Below are positions 8,050 through 17,522 of a DNA stretch of 64,000 nt, piece after piece; positions within the stretch are counted from its first letter, which is position 1, and the number at the start of each line of letters is the position of its first letter. The position numbers and the translations under genes are program-made. The notes under the pieces are model-generated. The model had not been told where the DNA came from. It saw nothing but the letters and a program-made list of their open reading frames with translations, and ran no database searches. This stretch comes from Flammeovirga kamogawensis (GTDB lineage Bacteria > Bacteroidota > Bacteroidia > Cytophagales > Flammeovirgaceae), in NCBI RefSeq assembly GCF_018736065.1, contig NZ_CP076128.1, positions 1,054,001-1,118,000 of the forward strand. The letters run 5' to 3'.

Positions 8050-10122
8050 TTATTTCTTCTTCGACTTACCTTGTGAGATATAAGCACTTACTTTACCACT
8101 TGCACGTTGCTTATCGATAGAAACTTTATTTTTATTTCTGCGGTTTTTATCCACTTTATCTTTATTCTTTTTCCTTTCATGAAAAGCTCCTTTAAAATTA
8201 GGATCTTCTTTACGTTTCTGACGGTCAATTTCCATTGCCATATCACGTATTTCATGTTGTGGAGCTTCTTGTTCTTCCACTTCCTCTGGCATTTCTAAAA
8301 CAGGAATTTCTTTATTAATAACTTCTTCAATTTTTAATAAATGATATTTCTCTGCTGGATTACAGAAAGTATAGGCAACACCTGTATTATTCGCTCTACC
8401 TGTTCTACCTACACGGTGAACATAATCGTGATACATTACCGGAACATCAAAGTTAACTACATGAGATACCATACTTACGTCAATACCTCTTGCAGCAACA
8501 TCTGTTGCTACCAAAACACGTACATTTCCTTCTTTAAAATCATCAATACTATTTATTCTAGCATTCTGACCTTTGTTGGCATGAATAACCCTTACTTCAC
8601 CCTCTGTATTTCTTTGTAAAAATGCAGCAACTCCATTTGCATGATCTTTCTTACGGACAAACACCATAATTCTTGATAATGAAGAATCGGTATTCATTAA
8701 ATAAGCAAGAAGGTGGAGTTTCGTCATAAAGTTAGGTACGAAATAAACAAACTGATCTACCATTTCTGCAGTAGTCGCTTGTGGAGTAATTTCAACTCTT
8801 TGAGGAAATTCTAAGAACTCTTCACTTAAACGAACAACGACATCTGGCATAGTTGCAGAGAACAAAAGGTTCTGTCGTTTTCTAGGAATAATTTCTAACA
8901 TCTGACGAATCTGTGGCATAAAACCCATGTCCATAATTCTATCAGCCTCATCCAGTACCATATATTTAATTGACTTAGTTTTCAATTTCCCTCTAGAATA
9001 AATATCCATTACTCTACCAGGTGTACCAACTAATAAATCAATTCCTTTTTCTACTTCCTCTATCTGTGTTTTTGGTCCAATACCACCATAAACTACCGCA
9101 TGTCTTAAACCAGTATATACTGCTAATTTTTCAACTTCTTTACCAACCTGAATAGCTAACTCTCTTGTTGGTACTAATATAAGCACCCTAGGATCATTCC
9201 CTTGAGCGTATTTAGCTTTAAATAATAGTGGTAATAAATAAGCAGCCGTTTTACCAGTACCTGTTTGGGCAATCCCAAATAAATCGTGTCCTGATAATAC
9301 AAGAGGAATAGCTTTATCTTGAATAGGTGTTGGTTCTGTATATCCAAGTTCATCACAAACGGTATATAATTGTTTGTTTAATTTGAATTTTCTGAAACCT
9401 AATCCCTCATCTTCTTTTCTTTTCTCTTCTAGTGCTGCAGCTTGTTCTTGTTCAGCTCCAGGTTTTTGAGGTAAAAATGTTAATTCAGGATCACCTCCTA
9501 AGTGATCTACATTATTAAATTCAACTAACTTAAACGCTCCAGTGTACTCATTATATTCCAAAGTAGTTACTCCTGTATTTTTAGGGGCAAAATTCTTCAT
9601 CTCATCAAAATCCATATCAAGAAGAAGACATAAGAATATTCGAATAGAGCGACTATGCATACAAATTAAAACATTACGTTCATTTTCGTTTTGCATTATA
9701 TTTTCTAACCCAACTGCCAATCGTTGTAAAACATCAAAGAGTGTTTCTCCATTCTTTGGAAAAGCATCAAAATTCCCTGCTTCCCATTCGTCTGAAATAC
9801 TCTGAACTGTTTTACCATCTACAGTAAAATCATCAATTGAATTACCTTCAAAATCACCATAATTCATTTCATCAAATTCAGGAATTATTTCATAATCTAA
9901 TCCTTTATCAATAAACCCTTTAGCTGTCTGATGTGTTCTTTTTAAAGAAGTAACATATAATTTATCGAATTTAAAGTCCTTGTAAGCATCGAATAATAAC
10001 TTTCCTTGCTTCTGACCAATTTCGTTTAAATCTGCATCAATCTTACGACCTTGTACAATTCTTTTCGTATTGTATGCCGTCTGACCATGACGAACTAAAT
10101 AAATTCTTTTTGAATTACTCAT
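8050..10122 (-). CDS. Fusion protein: histidine phosphatase (phosphoglycerate mutase-like) plus DEAD-box RNA helicase
   Basis: A single uninterrupted 690-codon frame encodes two enzymes. Residues 1-205 are a histidine-phosphatase domain with LVRHGQTAYNTKR (RHG at 11-13), the acidic Glu in EMNYGDFEG (about 85) and the second catalytic His in ICMHSRSIR (156). A charged linker (about 215-240) follows. Residues 241-600 are a complete DEAD-box core: Q motif PTPIQ, motif I AQTGTGKT (285-292), PTRELA, TPGR, DEAD (391-394), SAT, ATDVAARGIDV and HRVGRTGR. The last 60 residues are Lys/Arg-rich, as in RNA-binding tails. The helicase should remodel RNA using ATP; the phosphatase substrate is unknown. All catalytic residues of both halves appear intact. 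No stop or internal restart separates them. Confidence 0.9.
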   Translation of the reverse strand: MSNSKRIYLVRHGQTAYNTKRIVQGRKIDADLNEIGQKQGKLLFDAYKDFKFDKLYVTSLKRTHQTAKGFIDKGLDYEIIPEFDEMNYGDFEGNSIDDFTVDGKTVQSISDEWEAGNFDAFPKNGETLFDVLQRLAVGLENIMQNENERNVLICMHSRSIRIFLCLLLDMDFDEMKNFAPKNTGVTTLEYNEYTGAFKLVEFNNVDHLGGDPELTFLPQKPGAEQEQAAALEEKRKEDEGLGFRKFKLNKQLYTVCDELGYTEPTPIQDKAIPLVLSGHDLFGIAQTGTGKTAAYLLPLLFKAKYAQGNDPRVLILVPTRELAIQVGKEVEKLAVYTGLRHAVVYGGIGPKTQIEEVEKGIDLLVGTPGRVMDIYSRGKLKTKSIKYMVLDEADRIMDMGFMPQIRQMLEIIPRKRQNLLFSATMPDVVVRLSEEFLEFPQRVEITPQATTAEMVDQFVYFVPNFMTKLHLLAYLMNTDSSLSRIMVFVRKKDHANGVAAFLQRNTEGEVRVIHANKGQNARINSIDDFKEGNVRVLVATDVAARGIDVSMVSHVVNFDVPVMYHDYVHRVGRTGRANNTGVAYTFCNPAEKYHLLKIEEVINKEIPVLEMPEEVEEQEAPQHEIRDMAMEIDRQKRKEDPNFKGAFHERKKNKDKVDKNRRNKNKVSIDKQRASGKVSAYISQGKSKKK

Positions 10123-10290
10123 ATCTGATTTTGAATTAAGCTACAAAGCTAAGTACATTAAAAAAAAAGATATACGTTTTGGTCAATTATCTTTCAATTA
10201 TTTTAATAAAATGTAATTGTTAACGATTTATTACTACTTATGATAAGTAAAATGAAGTTTCTTATCTTTTTCATATTACTCAAACATCTC

Positions 10291-10298
10291 TATTTTTG
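10291..10298 (+). promoter_or_regulatory. Promoter -7 element upstream of the OmpA-family gene
   Basis: TATTTTTG matches TAnnTTTG and lies about 84 bases before the start codon at 10382. No convincing -33 element was found. Confidence 0.4.
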
Positions 10299-10381
10299 TA
10301 TTATATTGAGTTCATGTAAGTACTTCTTTCAACTTTAATTCTGAAAGAAGCACTCTATTTCCTTTTTAAACAGCTATCAGT

Positions 10382-12367
10382 TTGATTAAGTATTTATATA
10401 TATCGCTTCTCTTTTTTGTTTTAAATAATAGTAATGGTTTTTCACAAACTATTTACTGGGCAGACACGGTTTTAGATTATTCATCTCAATATAGTGAAGC
10501 TGCTTTTGGTGCTACTCAAGCTATAGGCATTCCAAATGTACCGCTCAAATCAAATAGAAACCCTCTTGCTTGGTTGTCTGATGAAGATACTAGTGCATTT
10601 ATTCAAATTGGTTTTGCTGCTCCAATAAGTAATATTAATCAGATTATTATTTGCGAAGCTTTTTACCATAATGCAGTTCAGAAAGTTGAGGTTTTAAGTA
10701 ATGATCAATTTATAACTGTTTATAACCAACAAGCTGCTCATATTAAATTTGGCAGTCAGAATAGTAATTACTTCTTTAAAAAGATTGCTACTCCTATTAC
10801 ATCAATTAAAGTAACTTTAAAAGCGAAATCATCTATTAGATTATGTGGTATTGATGCAATTGGGGTTTCAGAATCGGCCAAAACAATAAGTATTTTACCA
10901 CAAATTAGTAAAGACCTGGCTCCTAGCGTTTTGACAAAACCTCTTAGTACTGCTTTAAATACACCCGCAGATGAATCTAACCCTACTTTAGATATTAGAG
11001 GTGATAAATTATTATTCACAAGAACTTCTTACGAGGGATTTCCTTTACTTTTCGAAGCCTATTTAGATAGTCTCGATCAATGGATATCAAAAGCCGTAAC
11101 AATTGATTCTAGTATCAATTTCCTACACAAATATATAACTGCAATAAGCCCTGATGGAATTACAGCCTTGTCTATTATTGATGAAAGTGGTACTGATTTT
11201 CAATTAAGCACACTAGAATTAGCAGATTCTAATTGGGTTGAGCAAGAACAAATCATCATTCCTAATGTACAATTATTAGAACAAAAATCTGATTTCTTTT
11301 TATCAAACAGTCGAAAAGTGATGCTTATGGCATTAACTGATAATAGAACAGAATCTGTAACCAACTTGTATGTTAGTTTTAAAGATGACAATAATAGATG
11401 GTCGGAACCGAAATCCTTAGGCACGAGTATCAATACTTTAGGAAAAGAAACTTCGCCATTTTTATCAACTGATGAAAAAACATTATATTTTTCTTCAACT
11501 GGACATCAAGGGTTTGGAGGAAGCGATATTTTTGCTACAAAAAGATTAGACGATTCTTGGGAAAATTGGAGTACACCAGAAAATCTAGGACCAACAATTA
11601 ATTCTGCAACCGATGAGTCTGATTTGTGTATTCCTATATCTGGAGATATTGGTTTTTTTAGTAGAGTAACTGAAAATGGTGATAAAGATATATATACTGT
11701 AAAACTACCTATTTTACTTCCGCCTGAACCTGTTGCACTAGTAAGTGGTAAAGTATTAAACAAGACAACTCAACAACCAATTCATACTAAAATTATTTAT
11801 ACTGATTTAATCACCCAAGAAGAAGTTGGAACCGTATTTTCTAATGCTACAACAGGCACTTACTATATAACATTACCCCTGGGTAAAGAATACTCATTCC
11901 TAGCTACATCAACTGGTTTTATGTCGCAAAGTGAACATATTGATTTAACAGATCAGAAATTAGAAATTCAGGCTATACAAGACCTTCACTTAGTACCTTT
12001 AGAAGAAACGGCAACGTTAATTTTAAAAAATATATTCTATGAGCACAACAGTAGTTACCTTCAAAAATCTTCTTATGCTGAATTAGATAGAATGGTTGAC
12101 TTATTGAGTGTAGAGCCATCTATTAAAAAAGTTGAGATTACAGGATATACAGATAACCAAGGAAGTGTGAATTACAACAAATGGTTAAGTGAAAAGAGAG
12201 CTGCATCTGTTAAGAATTACCTTGTGAAAAATGGTATTGCTGCAAGTAGATTAACCATTAGTGGTAAAGGAGAAGAAAACCCAATTGCCACTAATGATTC
12301 TGTAGAGGGAAAACAAAAAAATAGACGCGTAGAGTTTCAGATAACCGAAATAGCACCTATAAATTAG
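10382..12367 (+). CDS. OmpA-family outer-membrane protein with beta-propeller repeats
   Basis: A 661-residue exported protein starting at TTG (no suitable ATG; this start gives a clean signal peptide ending NGFSQ). Residues about 20-165 resemble a galactose-binding-like jelly roll (IYWADTVLDYSSQYSE...). Residues about 180-440 contain PD40/WD40-like propeller repeats such as SPFLSTDEKTLYFSSTGHQGFGGSDIF. Residues about 450-525 are a carboxypeptidase-regulatory-like domain (VSGKVLNKTTQQPIHTKI). The C-terminal 110 residues are an OmpA peptidoglycan-binding domain (ITGYTDNQGSVNYNKWLSEKRA, NRRVEFQ). This layout resembles PorE-like proteins of Bacteroidota, but its role here is inference. It probably anchors a surface complex to peptidoglycan. 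Confidence 0.87.
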   Translation: MIKYLYISLLFFVLNNSNGFSQTIYWADTVLDYSSQYSEAAFGATQAIGIPNVPLKSNRNPLAWLSDEDTSAFIQIGFAAPISNINQIIICEAFYHNAVQKVEVLSNDQFITVYNQQAAHIKFGSQNSNYFFKKIATPITSIKVTLKAKSSIRLCGIDAIGVSESAKTISILPQISKDLAPSVLTKPLSTALNTPADESNPTLDIRGDKLLFTRTSYEGFPLLFEAYLDSLDQWISKAVTIDSSINFLHKYITAISPDGITALSIIDESGTDFQLSTLELADSNWVEQEQIIIPNVQLLEQKSDFFLSNSRKVMLMALTDNRTESVTNLYVSFKDDNNRWSEPKSLGTSINTLGKETSPFLSTDEKTLYFSSTGHQGFGGSDIFATKRLDDSWENWSTPENLGPTINSATDESDLCIPISGDIGFFSRVTENGDKDIYTVKLPILLPPEPVALVSGKVLNKTTQQPIHTKIIYTDLITQEEVGTVFSNATTGTYYITLPLGKEYSFLATSTGFMSQSEHIDLTDQKLEIQAIQDLHLVPLEETATLILKNIFYEHNSSYLQKSSYAELDRMVDLLSVEPSIKKVEITGYTDNQGSVNYNKWLSEKRAASVKNYLVKNGIAASRLTISGKGEENPIATNDSVEGKQKNRRVEFQITEIAPIN

Positions 12368-12372
12368 TACTT

Positions 12373-12963
12373 TTAAAAAGATCTTTGTCGTAATCGGAGT
12401 GCATGTTGGTAATTTGCATCATATACTTTAGACGTTGAGATATAATAATAAATTACGGTATCAAGTAGCTTTTTCCTAGTAGGTAATTTCATTATTACAT
12501 TTTCATCTAATTTCTGAAAAAGGTTCGAGGCAATGTTTCCAAACCATAATTCTCCAATATCTTTTCCTTTTAGTTGAACAATAATATCCTCCCAAATCCT
12601 TAGTGCTTCATCAAATACATTGTGTTCTATAAGTGATTGGAATGTTGCCTTTATTAATGAGATTTCTTCACTAGAAGTAAGTCCTTCCCCAAGTTGAATA
12701 ATACCTTGATTTACATTCTCTTGAAGTGTTCTTATCCGATCAAATTCATTGTCTAATTGAATAGAATCATACTCTTCTAAATAAGCAATTGATAATACAT
12801 GAAGAGCTGATTCATAATCTCCTTTTTTCTCGTAACAAGAAGCCCAAATTAAAAATTCTTTGAGGTCTACTAATTCAAACTTGTCAACTCTTTCTTCTAA
12901 TACAATGATAACCTCATTGTACTTTTTTTGTGTAAGTAATTCTTCTACTGATAATTTATTCAT
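12373..12963 (-). CDS. Uncharacterised helical protein (TPR-like)
   Basis: A 196-residue protein with no signal peptide or membrane helix. It is acidic and predicted mostly helical, with helix pairs such as FLIWASCYEKKGDYESALHVLSIAYLEEY and FQSLIEHNVFDEALRIWEDII that resemble degenerate TPR units. It is convergent with the OmpA-family gene (five bases apart) and no terminator is seen between them. I do not recognise a named family. A protein-protein interaction role is inference. Confidence 0.7.
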   Translation of the reverse strand: MNKLSVEELLTQKKYNEVIIVLEERVDKFELVDLKEFLIWASCYEKKGDYESALHVLSIAYLEEYDSIQLDNEFDRIRTLQENVNQGIIQLGEGLTSSEEISLIKATFQSLIEHNVFDEALRIWEDIIVQLKGKDIGELWFGNIASNLFQKLDENVIMKLPTRKKLLDTVIYYYISTSKVYDANYQHALRLRQRSF

Positions 12964-13103
12964 AACTAGTTTTTGTGGTGAGCCTACTTGAATATACAGA
13001 ATAAAGCGTTAAAACGCCACTATTTAATAATTCTAATAGAACTAATTCCTTAAGAAATATCGATGTATATTTATGAAAAATTAAAACACTTAATACAAAA
13101 TAC

Positions 13104-13448
13104 ATGATACGCGGGTTTATGCTGATCCTAACAATGCTAGCGTTAGGAACATTAATTAATGAAGCAACGGGAGTTCCAATACCAGGAAATGTAATTGGAA
13201 TGGTAATACTATTTTTATGTCTATATCTTAAAATTATTCCTTATCAATGGGTAAAAGATGCCGCAACTTCTTTAACTAAAAGAATGTCATTATTCTTTAT
13301 TCCTGCTGGTGTTGGCATGATGGAATACCTTGATGTATTACAGGAAAACTGGTTAATGATTTCTGTTACCATTGTAATTTCTATGTTTGCCGTTATGCTT
13401 TCTGCAGGTTATACAGGTCAGTTTTTAGGAAAAAAAGACACTGAATAA
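13104..13448 (+). CDS. lrgA: CidA/LrgA family membrane protein
   Basis: A 114-residue membrane protein with four predicted helices and the CidA/LrgA phrases INEATGVPIPGNVIGMVILFL and FFIPAGVGMMEY. The family is holin-like and, with LrgB, has been linked to murein hydrolase control, and in several organisms to pyruvate or glycolate transport. The stop overlaps the start of the next gene by one base, so the two are translationally coupled. Confidence 0.9.
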   Translation: MIRGFMLILTMLALGTLINEATGVPIPGNVIGMVILFLCLYLKIIPYQWVKDAATSLTKRMSLFFIPAGVGMMEYLDVLQENWLMISVTIVISMFAVMLSAGYTGQFLGKKDTE

Positions 13449-14152
13449 TGAAAGAACTATTACATCATCTTTTTGAAAGTGAAACGTTTGTTCTAGCAGC
13501 TACATTAGGGTTGTTCTTAATTTTTGAAGCAATTTATCAAAAAGTTAAAAGTCCAATACTAAACCCTGTTTTACTTACAATACTTACATTAATCGTTATT
13601 TTAAAAAGTACAAATGTTAGCTACCAGACTTACAAAACAAATGCTCATATGATACATTTTATGTTGGGACCTTCTGTAGTAGCTTTAGGGTATTTACTAT
13701 ACGAACAACTACACACAATTGGTAAAAATGCTTTTACTATTCTTGCTGCAACATTTACAGGAAGTATAATGGGAATTCTTTCTGTTATCCTAGTTGGTAA
13801 ATTGTTTGGAGCAGATGAATCGCTCATTATTTCAATGGCTCCAAAATCAGTAACAACACCAATTGCAATGGCTGTTTCATTCCAGAATGGAGGTATCCCC
13901 TCCCTTACTGCAGTTTTTGTGATTATTGTAGGAATTCTTGGTGCTACTGTAGGACCAATGGTGTTACATAAAGTAGGCATAACTAAACCAATCGGTAAAG
14001 GATTAGCAATGGGTACTTGTGCTCATGGTATTGGAACTGCGGCTGCTATACAAATGGGAATTATTGAAGGGGCAATTAGTGGTTTATCCATTGGATTAAT
14101 GGGTATTTTTACTGCACTACTTACGCCTTCTATCTTATCTATATTTTATTAG
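13448..14152 (+). CDS. lrgB: CidB/LrgB family membrane protein
   Basis: A 234-residue, very hydrophobic protein of normal LrgB length. Family motifs are MAPKSVTTPIAMAVS, GILGATVGP and GTCAHGIGTAAA. It works with the upstream LrgA-like subunit in the cytoplasmic membrane, either in cell-wall hydrolase control or in export/import of small organic acids. Which of these applies cannot be seen from sequence. A strong bidirectional terminator follows. Confidence 0.92.
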   Translation: MKELLHHLFESETFVLAATLGLFLIFEAIYQKVKSPILNPVLLTILTLIVILKSTNVSYQTYKTNAHMIHFMLGPSVVALGYLLYEQLHTIGKNAFTILAATFTGSIMGILSVILVGKLFGADESLIISMAPKSVTTPIAMAVSFQNGGIPSLTAVFVIIVGILGATVGPMVLHKVGITKPIGKGLAMGTCAHGIGTAAAIQMGIIEGAISGLSIGLMGIFTALLTPSILSIFY

Positions 14153-14170
14153 AATTTAGATTCTATAAGT

Positions 14171-14212
14171 AAAGAGGATGTTTTAAAGTAAATTAAAACA
14201 TCCTCTTTTTAT
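14171..14212. terminator. Bidirectional terminator between lrgB and the ATP-grasp locus
   Basis: A 16-bp perfect stem (14171-14186 with 14193-14208) with a 6-base loop has an A-run on the left and a T-run on the right, so it serves both convergent genes. Confidence 0.9.
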
Positions 14213-15403
14213 TTACATAAGACCAATAGAAGCTCCTACAAAAGTTTTATTGTGGTTGTATTTTACCCCAATCATTTCACCTCTACTCATCCTACAAAGA
14301 TTAACTATTAATTCAGGTGATTCCTCATTATCTGCCCATATAAACATCATTCTTACTTCTACCTTTACATCTCCACCGTCAGCAGCTTCAACAATAGGTT
14401 CGTAATTAATTTTTCTTTGCAGAATATAATTCCCTCTTTCTTCTTCAGCAATAGCATCTAAGTGTTTTTGCTCTAAATGAAAAACGACACCAGCTCCTGC
14501 AAACGAATACAATGGCTTTAGAACATAGTTCTCTAAATCCTTTGGGTAAGTAGTATAATCTGTCAAAAACTTTGTTTCTGGTACAAATTTACTTTCTAAA
14601 TAAGGCATTAAAGATTTACTTATTCTGAAGAACCAATTGGGATGGCCTGCCCATTCAACATTAACATCATCTGTTAATCTAAATTGAAGTTCTAAAGGTT
14701 CCCAGTTTTCTATTTCATCAAAAATTAGTCTATTATAAATTCTCTTTATTGGAGTTTTCTTACCGTTATTACTATAAAATAGATCTTTTCCTTCTTTAAT
14801 TATGTCCGTAATACAAACAGTTTCTATCCCGATAATTTCTTTTGTTGCAGCAAAATCAACTTTAGTATGTTGCTTATCAGGATAAATTTCTAAAAGAATT
14901 ACGTTTTCTGGAGCATGACCATTTAAAATTACCTTCTTCAATTTTTCGATATATTCCTGTTCTGAAACATCAAAAAATGGTGTTAATTTTTCATCTAAAT
15001 CATATGCTTGCTTATATGCTTCTTGCTTATAAATATTAAAAGCAAAAATAGATGGAAAACCTTGTAACTCTATCATTTGAGGCTCAAGTTCTCCCTTTTC
15101 ATTTTTACAAACAGCAAAATCTACAGCTAAAAAGTTAGTATGATCGTCTTCATTAGGAACTATACAATCTTTCGGAATCGCATCTTCAGTTATCTTTTTA
15201 AAGTCATCTCGCTTTAAAACAGTAACAACATCAGCACATGCTTCTTTTAATCTTGTTACAAATTCTGGCGGAAAGAAAATAGGTGTTTCAGCCATTCTGA
15301 AAGCCAATTCTTCACCAAATTTATCAGCAAAATACTTAGTAAGTGATTTATATTTATCGTCTGAGAAATTCTTGTTGAATTCTCCTCTTAAAGACTTGAT
15401 CAT
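14213..15403 (-). CDS. ATP-grasp-like ligase of unknown substrate (last gene of the leftward ligase operon)
   Basis: A 396-residue cytoplasmic protein. The second half has ATP-grasp character: NYVLKPLYSFAGAGVVF (292-308) resembles the Lys-Pro/Gly-rich phosphate loop, YILQRKI follows as the hinge strand, and VKVEVRMMFIW plus LCRMSRGE could supply acidic and Arg active-site residues. The N-terminal half contains FFPPEFV and QMIELQGFPSIFAFN, the latter typical of a substrate-binding region with an acidic residue. I cannot name the family with certainty. It is the fourth gene of an operon with a GATase, a GCS2-type ligase and another ATP-grasp enzyme. It most likely forms an amide or peptide bond. 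Confidence 0.7.
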   Translation of the reverse strand: MIKSLRGEFNKNFSDDKYKSLTKYFADKFGEELAFRMAETPIFFPPEFVTRLKEACADVVTVLKRDDFKKITEDAIPKDCIVPNEDDHTNFLAVDFAVCKNEKGELEPQMIELQGFPSIFAFNIYKQEAYKQAYDLDEKLTPFFDVSEQEYIEKLKKVILNGHAPENVILLEIYPDKQHTKVDFAATKEIIGIETVCITDIIKEGKDLFYSNNGKKTPIKRIYNRLIFDEIENWEPLELQFRLTDDVNVEWAGHPNWFFRISKSLMPYLESKFVPETKFLTDYTTYPKDLENYVLKPLYSFAGAGVVFHLEQKHLDAIAEEERGNYILQRKINYEPIVEAADGGDVKVEVRMMFIWADNEESPELIVNLCRMSRGEMIGVKYNHNKTFVGASIGLM

Positions 15404-15439
15404 ATCTACTATTAGTTATAACTAATTAAGTGGTTCTTT

Positions 15440-16237
15440 TTACTTAGACAATGCTTGAATTGCATACTGTAAAAAAGAAGGAATTATTGGTCTAAATGCC
15501 ATATTCAATCGACTTGGATCTTCTAAAATCTTCATCAATTTATTAAATTTATTTTCACCAAATTTTTCTATAATTCCCTTTTTCTGAGGATCTACACCAA
15601 AATAGGGAATTAATCCCTCTGCATCGGCTTCTGGATGGAATTGTGTTCCAAAAAACTCATCAGAAAATCTGATGGCCATCACAGCACGTTTATAATCTGT
15701 ATGAGGTCTAATCTTTTCCATACAAACTATTTTAGCACCAATTTTATCTAATTGTTCTTGAGTTACATTCAATAATTGATGATCTCTAGAATCAATTGCA
15801 TAAAAAGTATCTCCAAAAACAGATAAAAATGGGTCTTTTTTACCCTCTTCTGTTTTGTGTACTCTCATAGCACCAAAAGCTGTAGAATGCCTTTGAGAAA
15901 GCTGACCTAAACCGAAAAATCTACTTGCCATTTGGAAAGAATGACAAATAAAAAACATGTATTTTTTTCTTGAATTAGTTAGGTTATGCTCCCATAATTT
16001 TTGCAATAAATCGAAGTATCCTTGCTCCCAACCTTCCTCTTCTAAAGGATTTCCAGGTCCACCTGTTGATATATAAATATCAAATGATGTATCTGGTAAT
16101 TGATTTTCTCCTCTTAAATCAAAAATTTGATAATCAACTTCCTCCTTTACTTCTTCTAAGATATCTTTAATACAACGCATTCCTTCGTTAGGAACTTTGT
16201 TATACATATCAATCAATGCTAATCTTAACCGACCCAT
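15440..16237 (-). CDS. Class I glutamine amidotransferase-like protein
   Basis: A 265-residue protein with the class I GATase fold. It shows YISTGGPGNPLEEEGW (oxyanion region), FFICHSFQM with the nucleophile Cys98, and GTQFHPEADAEG with His201 and Glu203, so the catalytic triad is complete. Such domains hydrolyse glutamine to deliver ammonia, or act as gamma-glutamyl hydrolases. Here it has no fused synthetase and lies between a GCS2-type ligase (27 bases upstream) and an ATP-grasp-like gene (36 bases downstream). It could supply ammonia to one of them or cleave a gamma-glutamyl product; both are inference. Confidence 0.88.
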   Translation of the reverse strand: MGRLRLALIDMYNKVPNEGMRCIKDILEEVKEEVDYQIFDLRGENQLPDTSFDIYISTGGPGNPLEEEGWEQGYFDLLQKLWEHNLTNSRKKYMFFICHSFQMASRFFGLGQLSQRHSTAFGAMRVHKTEEGKKDPFLSVFGDTFYAIDSRDHQLLNVTQEQLDKIGAKIVCMEKIRPHTDYKRAVMAIRFSDEFFGTQFHPEADAEGLIPYFGVDPQKKGIIEKFGENKFNKLMKILEDPSRLNMAFRPIIPSFLQYAIQALSK

Positions 16238-16264
16238 TAAAAACTTTAAAAATGTTCTTTATAA

Positions 16265-17410
16265 TTACACACCCACACTAGGTATTGTTAAATTCCAAGG
16301 CAATTTAGTATCTAAGTCCTTATTTGTTTCTTGAACAATGTATTTTGCCACATCTTCAAGACTATTAGACTGTTTAAATATTTCTAATTGTCTTCTAGCT
16401 CCAGTTCCTTTTTCTAATAAAGCAGGAATTGTTTCTAGAACATCACGGCTACCAAGTTCATCTACAACATCATCTACAAAATCAAGAATTTCTAAGATAA
16501 GTTGTTTAGAGTCTACTTCTTCACGTTTACCAAAATCAATTAGTTTACCTTCCAAACCGTATCTTGCAGCTCTCCATTTATTCTCGTTTACTAATGCTCT
16601 TCTGTAAATCCTGAACGACATATTTTGTCTCATCAATTTATCTAGTTTACAAACAATTGCTTGAACTAAAGATGCAATAGCTAATGTTTCTTCAGTAGTC
16701 ATCTGCACATCACAGATTCTAAATTCTATTGTATTGTAGAAAGGATGCATACGGATATCCCACCATATTTTCTTCGCATTATCAATACAATTTGTAGTAG
16801 TTAGCATTTCTATGTACTCATCATACTCTGCTGCTGAGGCATAAAATTCAGGAATACCAGTTCTTGGAAATTTATCAAAAACTTTTGTTCTGTAAGACAT
16901 GTACCCTGTATTTCTACCTTCCCAGAAAGGTGAATTTGTAGAAAGTGCAAAAATATGAGGTAAGAAATATCTCGCCTGATTCATTAAGTGTAACGCTTGG
17001 TTACGGTTCTCTATACCTACATGAACGTGCATTCCAAAAATTAAATTTGATCTTGCAGCATCTTGTAGTTCATTAACAATTTGATTGTAACGAGGGTCAT
17101 CCGTCATTAATTGTTCTGTCCAAGAAGAAAATGGATGAGAACCAGCTGCAGCAATGTACTGATCTTGATCTCCTGCCATTTGAGCAGCCATGTTTCTAAG
17201 GCGAACTACATCTTTACGAGCTTCATCGATATTTTCACATATATGCGTTCCTACCTCAAGAACAGCTTTATGCATTTCAGGCTTTACATGCTCATGAAAA
17301 TACTTCTTATCTTGATCTAGGATTTCATATAAGTGAGCCTTTAGAGATAAGTCTTCCATACTTACAGTTTGGAATTCCTCCTCTATACCAATTGTAAACT
17401 TTTTGCTCAT
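16265..17410 (-). CDS. Carboxylate-amine ligase, YbdK/GCS2 type
   Basis: A 381-residue enzyme of the glutamate-cysteine ligase 2 (YbdK) family. Motifs are FTIGIEEEFQ (5-14) with the metal-binding acidic residues, FGMHVHVG, STNSPFWEGRNTGYMSYRT and WWDIRMHPFYNTIEFRICD. These are conserved in ATP-dependent carboxylate-amine ligases that join a carboxylate, often gamma-Glu, to an amine. The real substrate is unknown. It is the second gene of the leftward operon. A 15-bp hairpin lies in the 112-base gap upstream, so its expression may differ from that of the first gene. Confidence 0.9.
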   Translation of the reverse strand: MSKKFTIGIEEEFQTVSMEDLSLKAHLYEILDQDKKYFHEHVKPEMHKAVLEVGTHICENIDEARKDVVRLRNMAAQMAGDQDQYIAAAGSHPFSSWTEQLMTDDPRYNQIVNELQDAARSNLIFGMHVHVGIENRNQALHLMNQARYFLPHIFALSTNSPFWEGRNTGYMSYRTKVFDKFPRTGIPEFYASAAEYDEYIEMLTTTNCIDNAKKIWWDIRMHPFYNTIEFRICDVQMTTEETLAIASLVQAIVCKLDKLMRQNMSFRIYRRALVNENKWRAARYGLEGKLIDFGKREEVDSKQLILEILDFVDDVVDELGSRDVLETIPALLEKGTGARRQLEIFKQSNSLEDVAKYIVQETNKDLDTKLPWNLTIPSVGV

Positions 17411-17467
17411 AATAATTCAGTAGGTAAAAATAGGTTTTTAAAGATTATCAAGGGGGAAATAGTATAA

Positions 17468-17508
17468 TAAGAGTTGCTAAGTATAATGTAAAAACTTAGC
17501 AACTCTTA
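17468..17508 (-). terminator. Strong hairpin in the operon between two ligase genes (possible attenuator)
   Basis: A 15-bp perfect stem (17468-17482 with 17494-17508) with an 11-base loop is followed on the minus strand by a T-rich but interrupted tail. It may terminate part of the transcripts leaving the upstream ATP-grasp gene. Confidence 0.55.
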
Positions 17509-17522
17509 CTATTTATTAATCA

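Noticed and set aside
10123-10381. Possible small gene in the 259-base gap before the OmpA-family gene.
   Set aside because: No frame of useful length; only a promoter-like element was found.
13104-14152. The LrgA/LrgB pair as a phage holin system.
   Set aside because: Sequence and operon order match the chromosomal LrgAB families and no phage genes are nearby.
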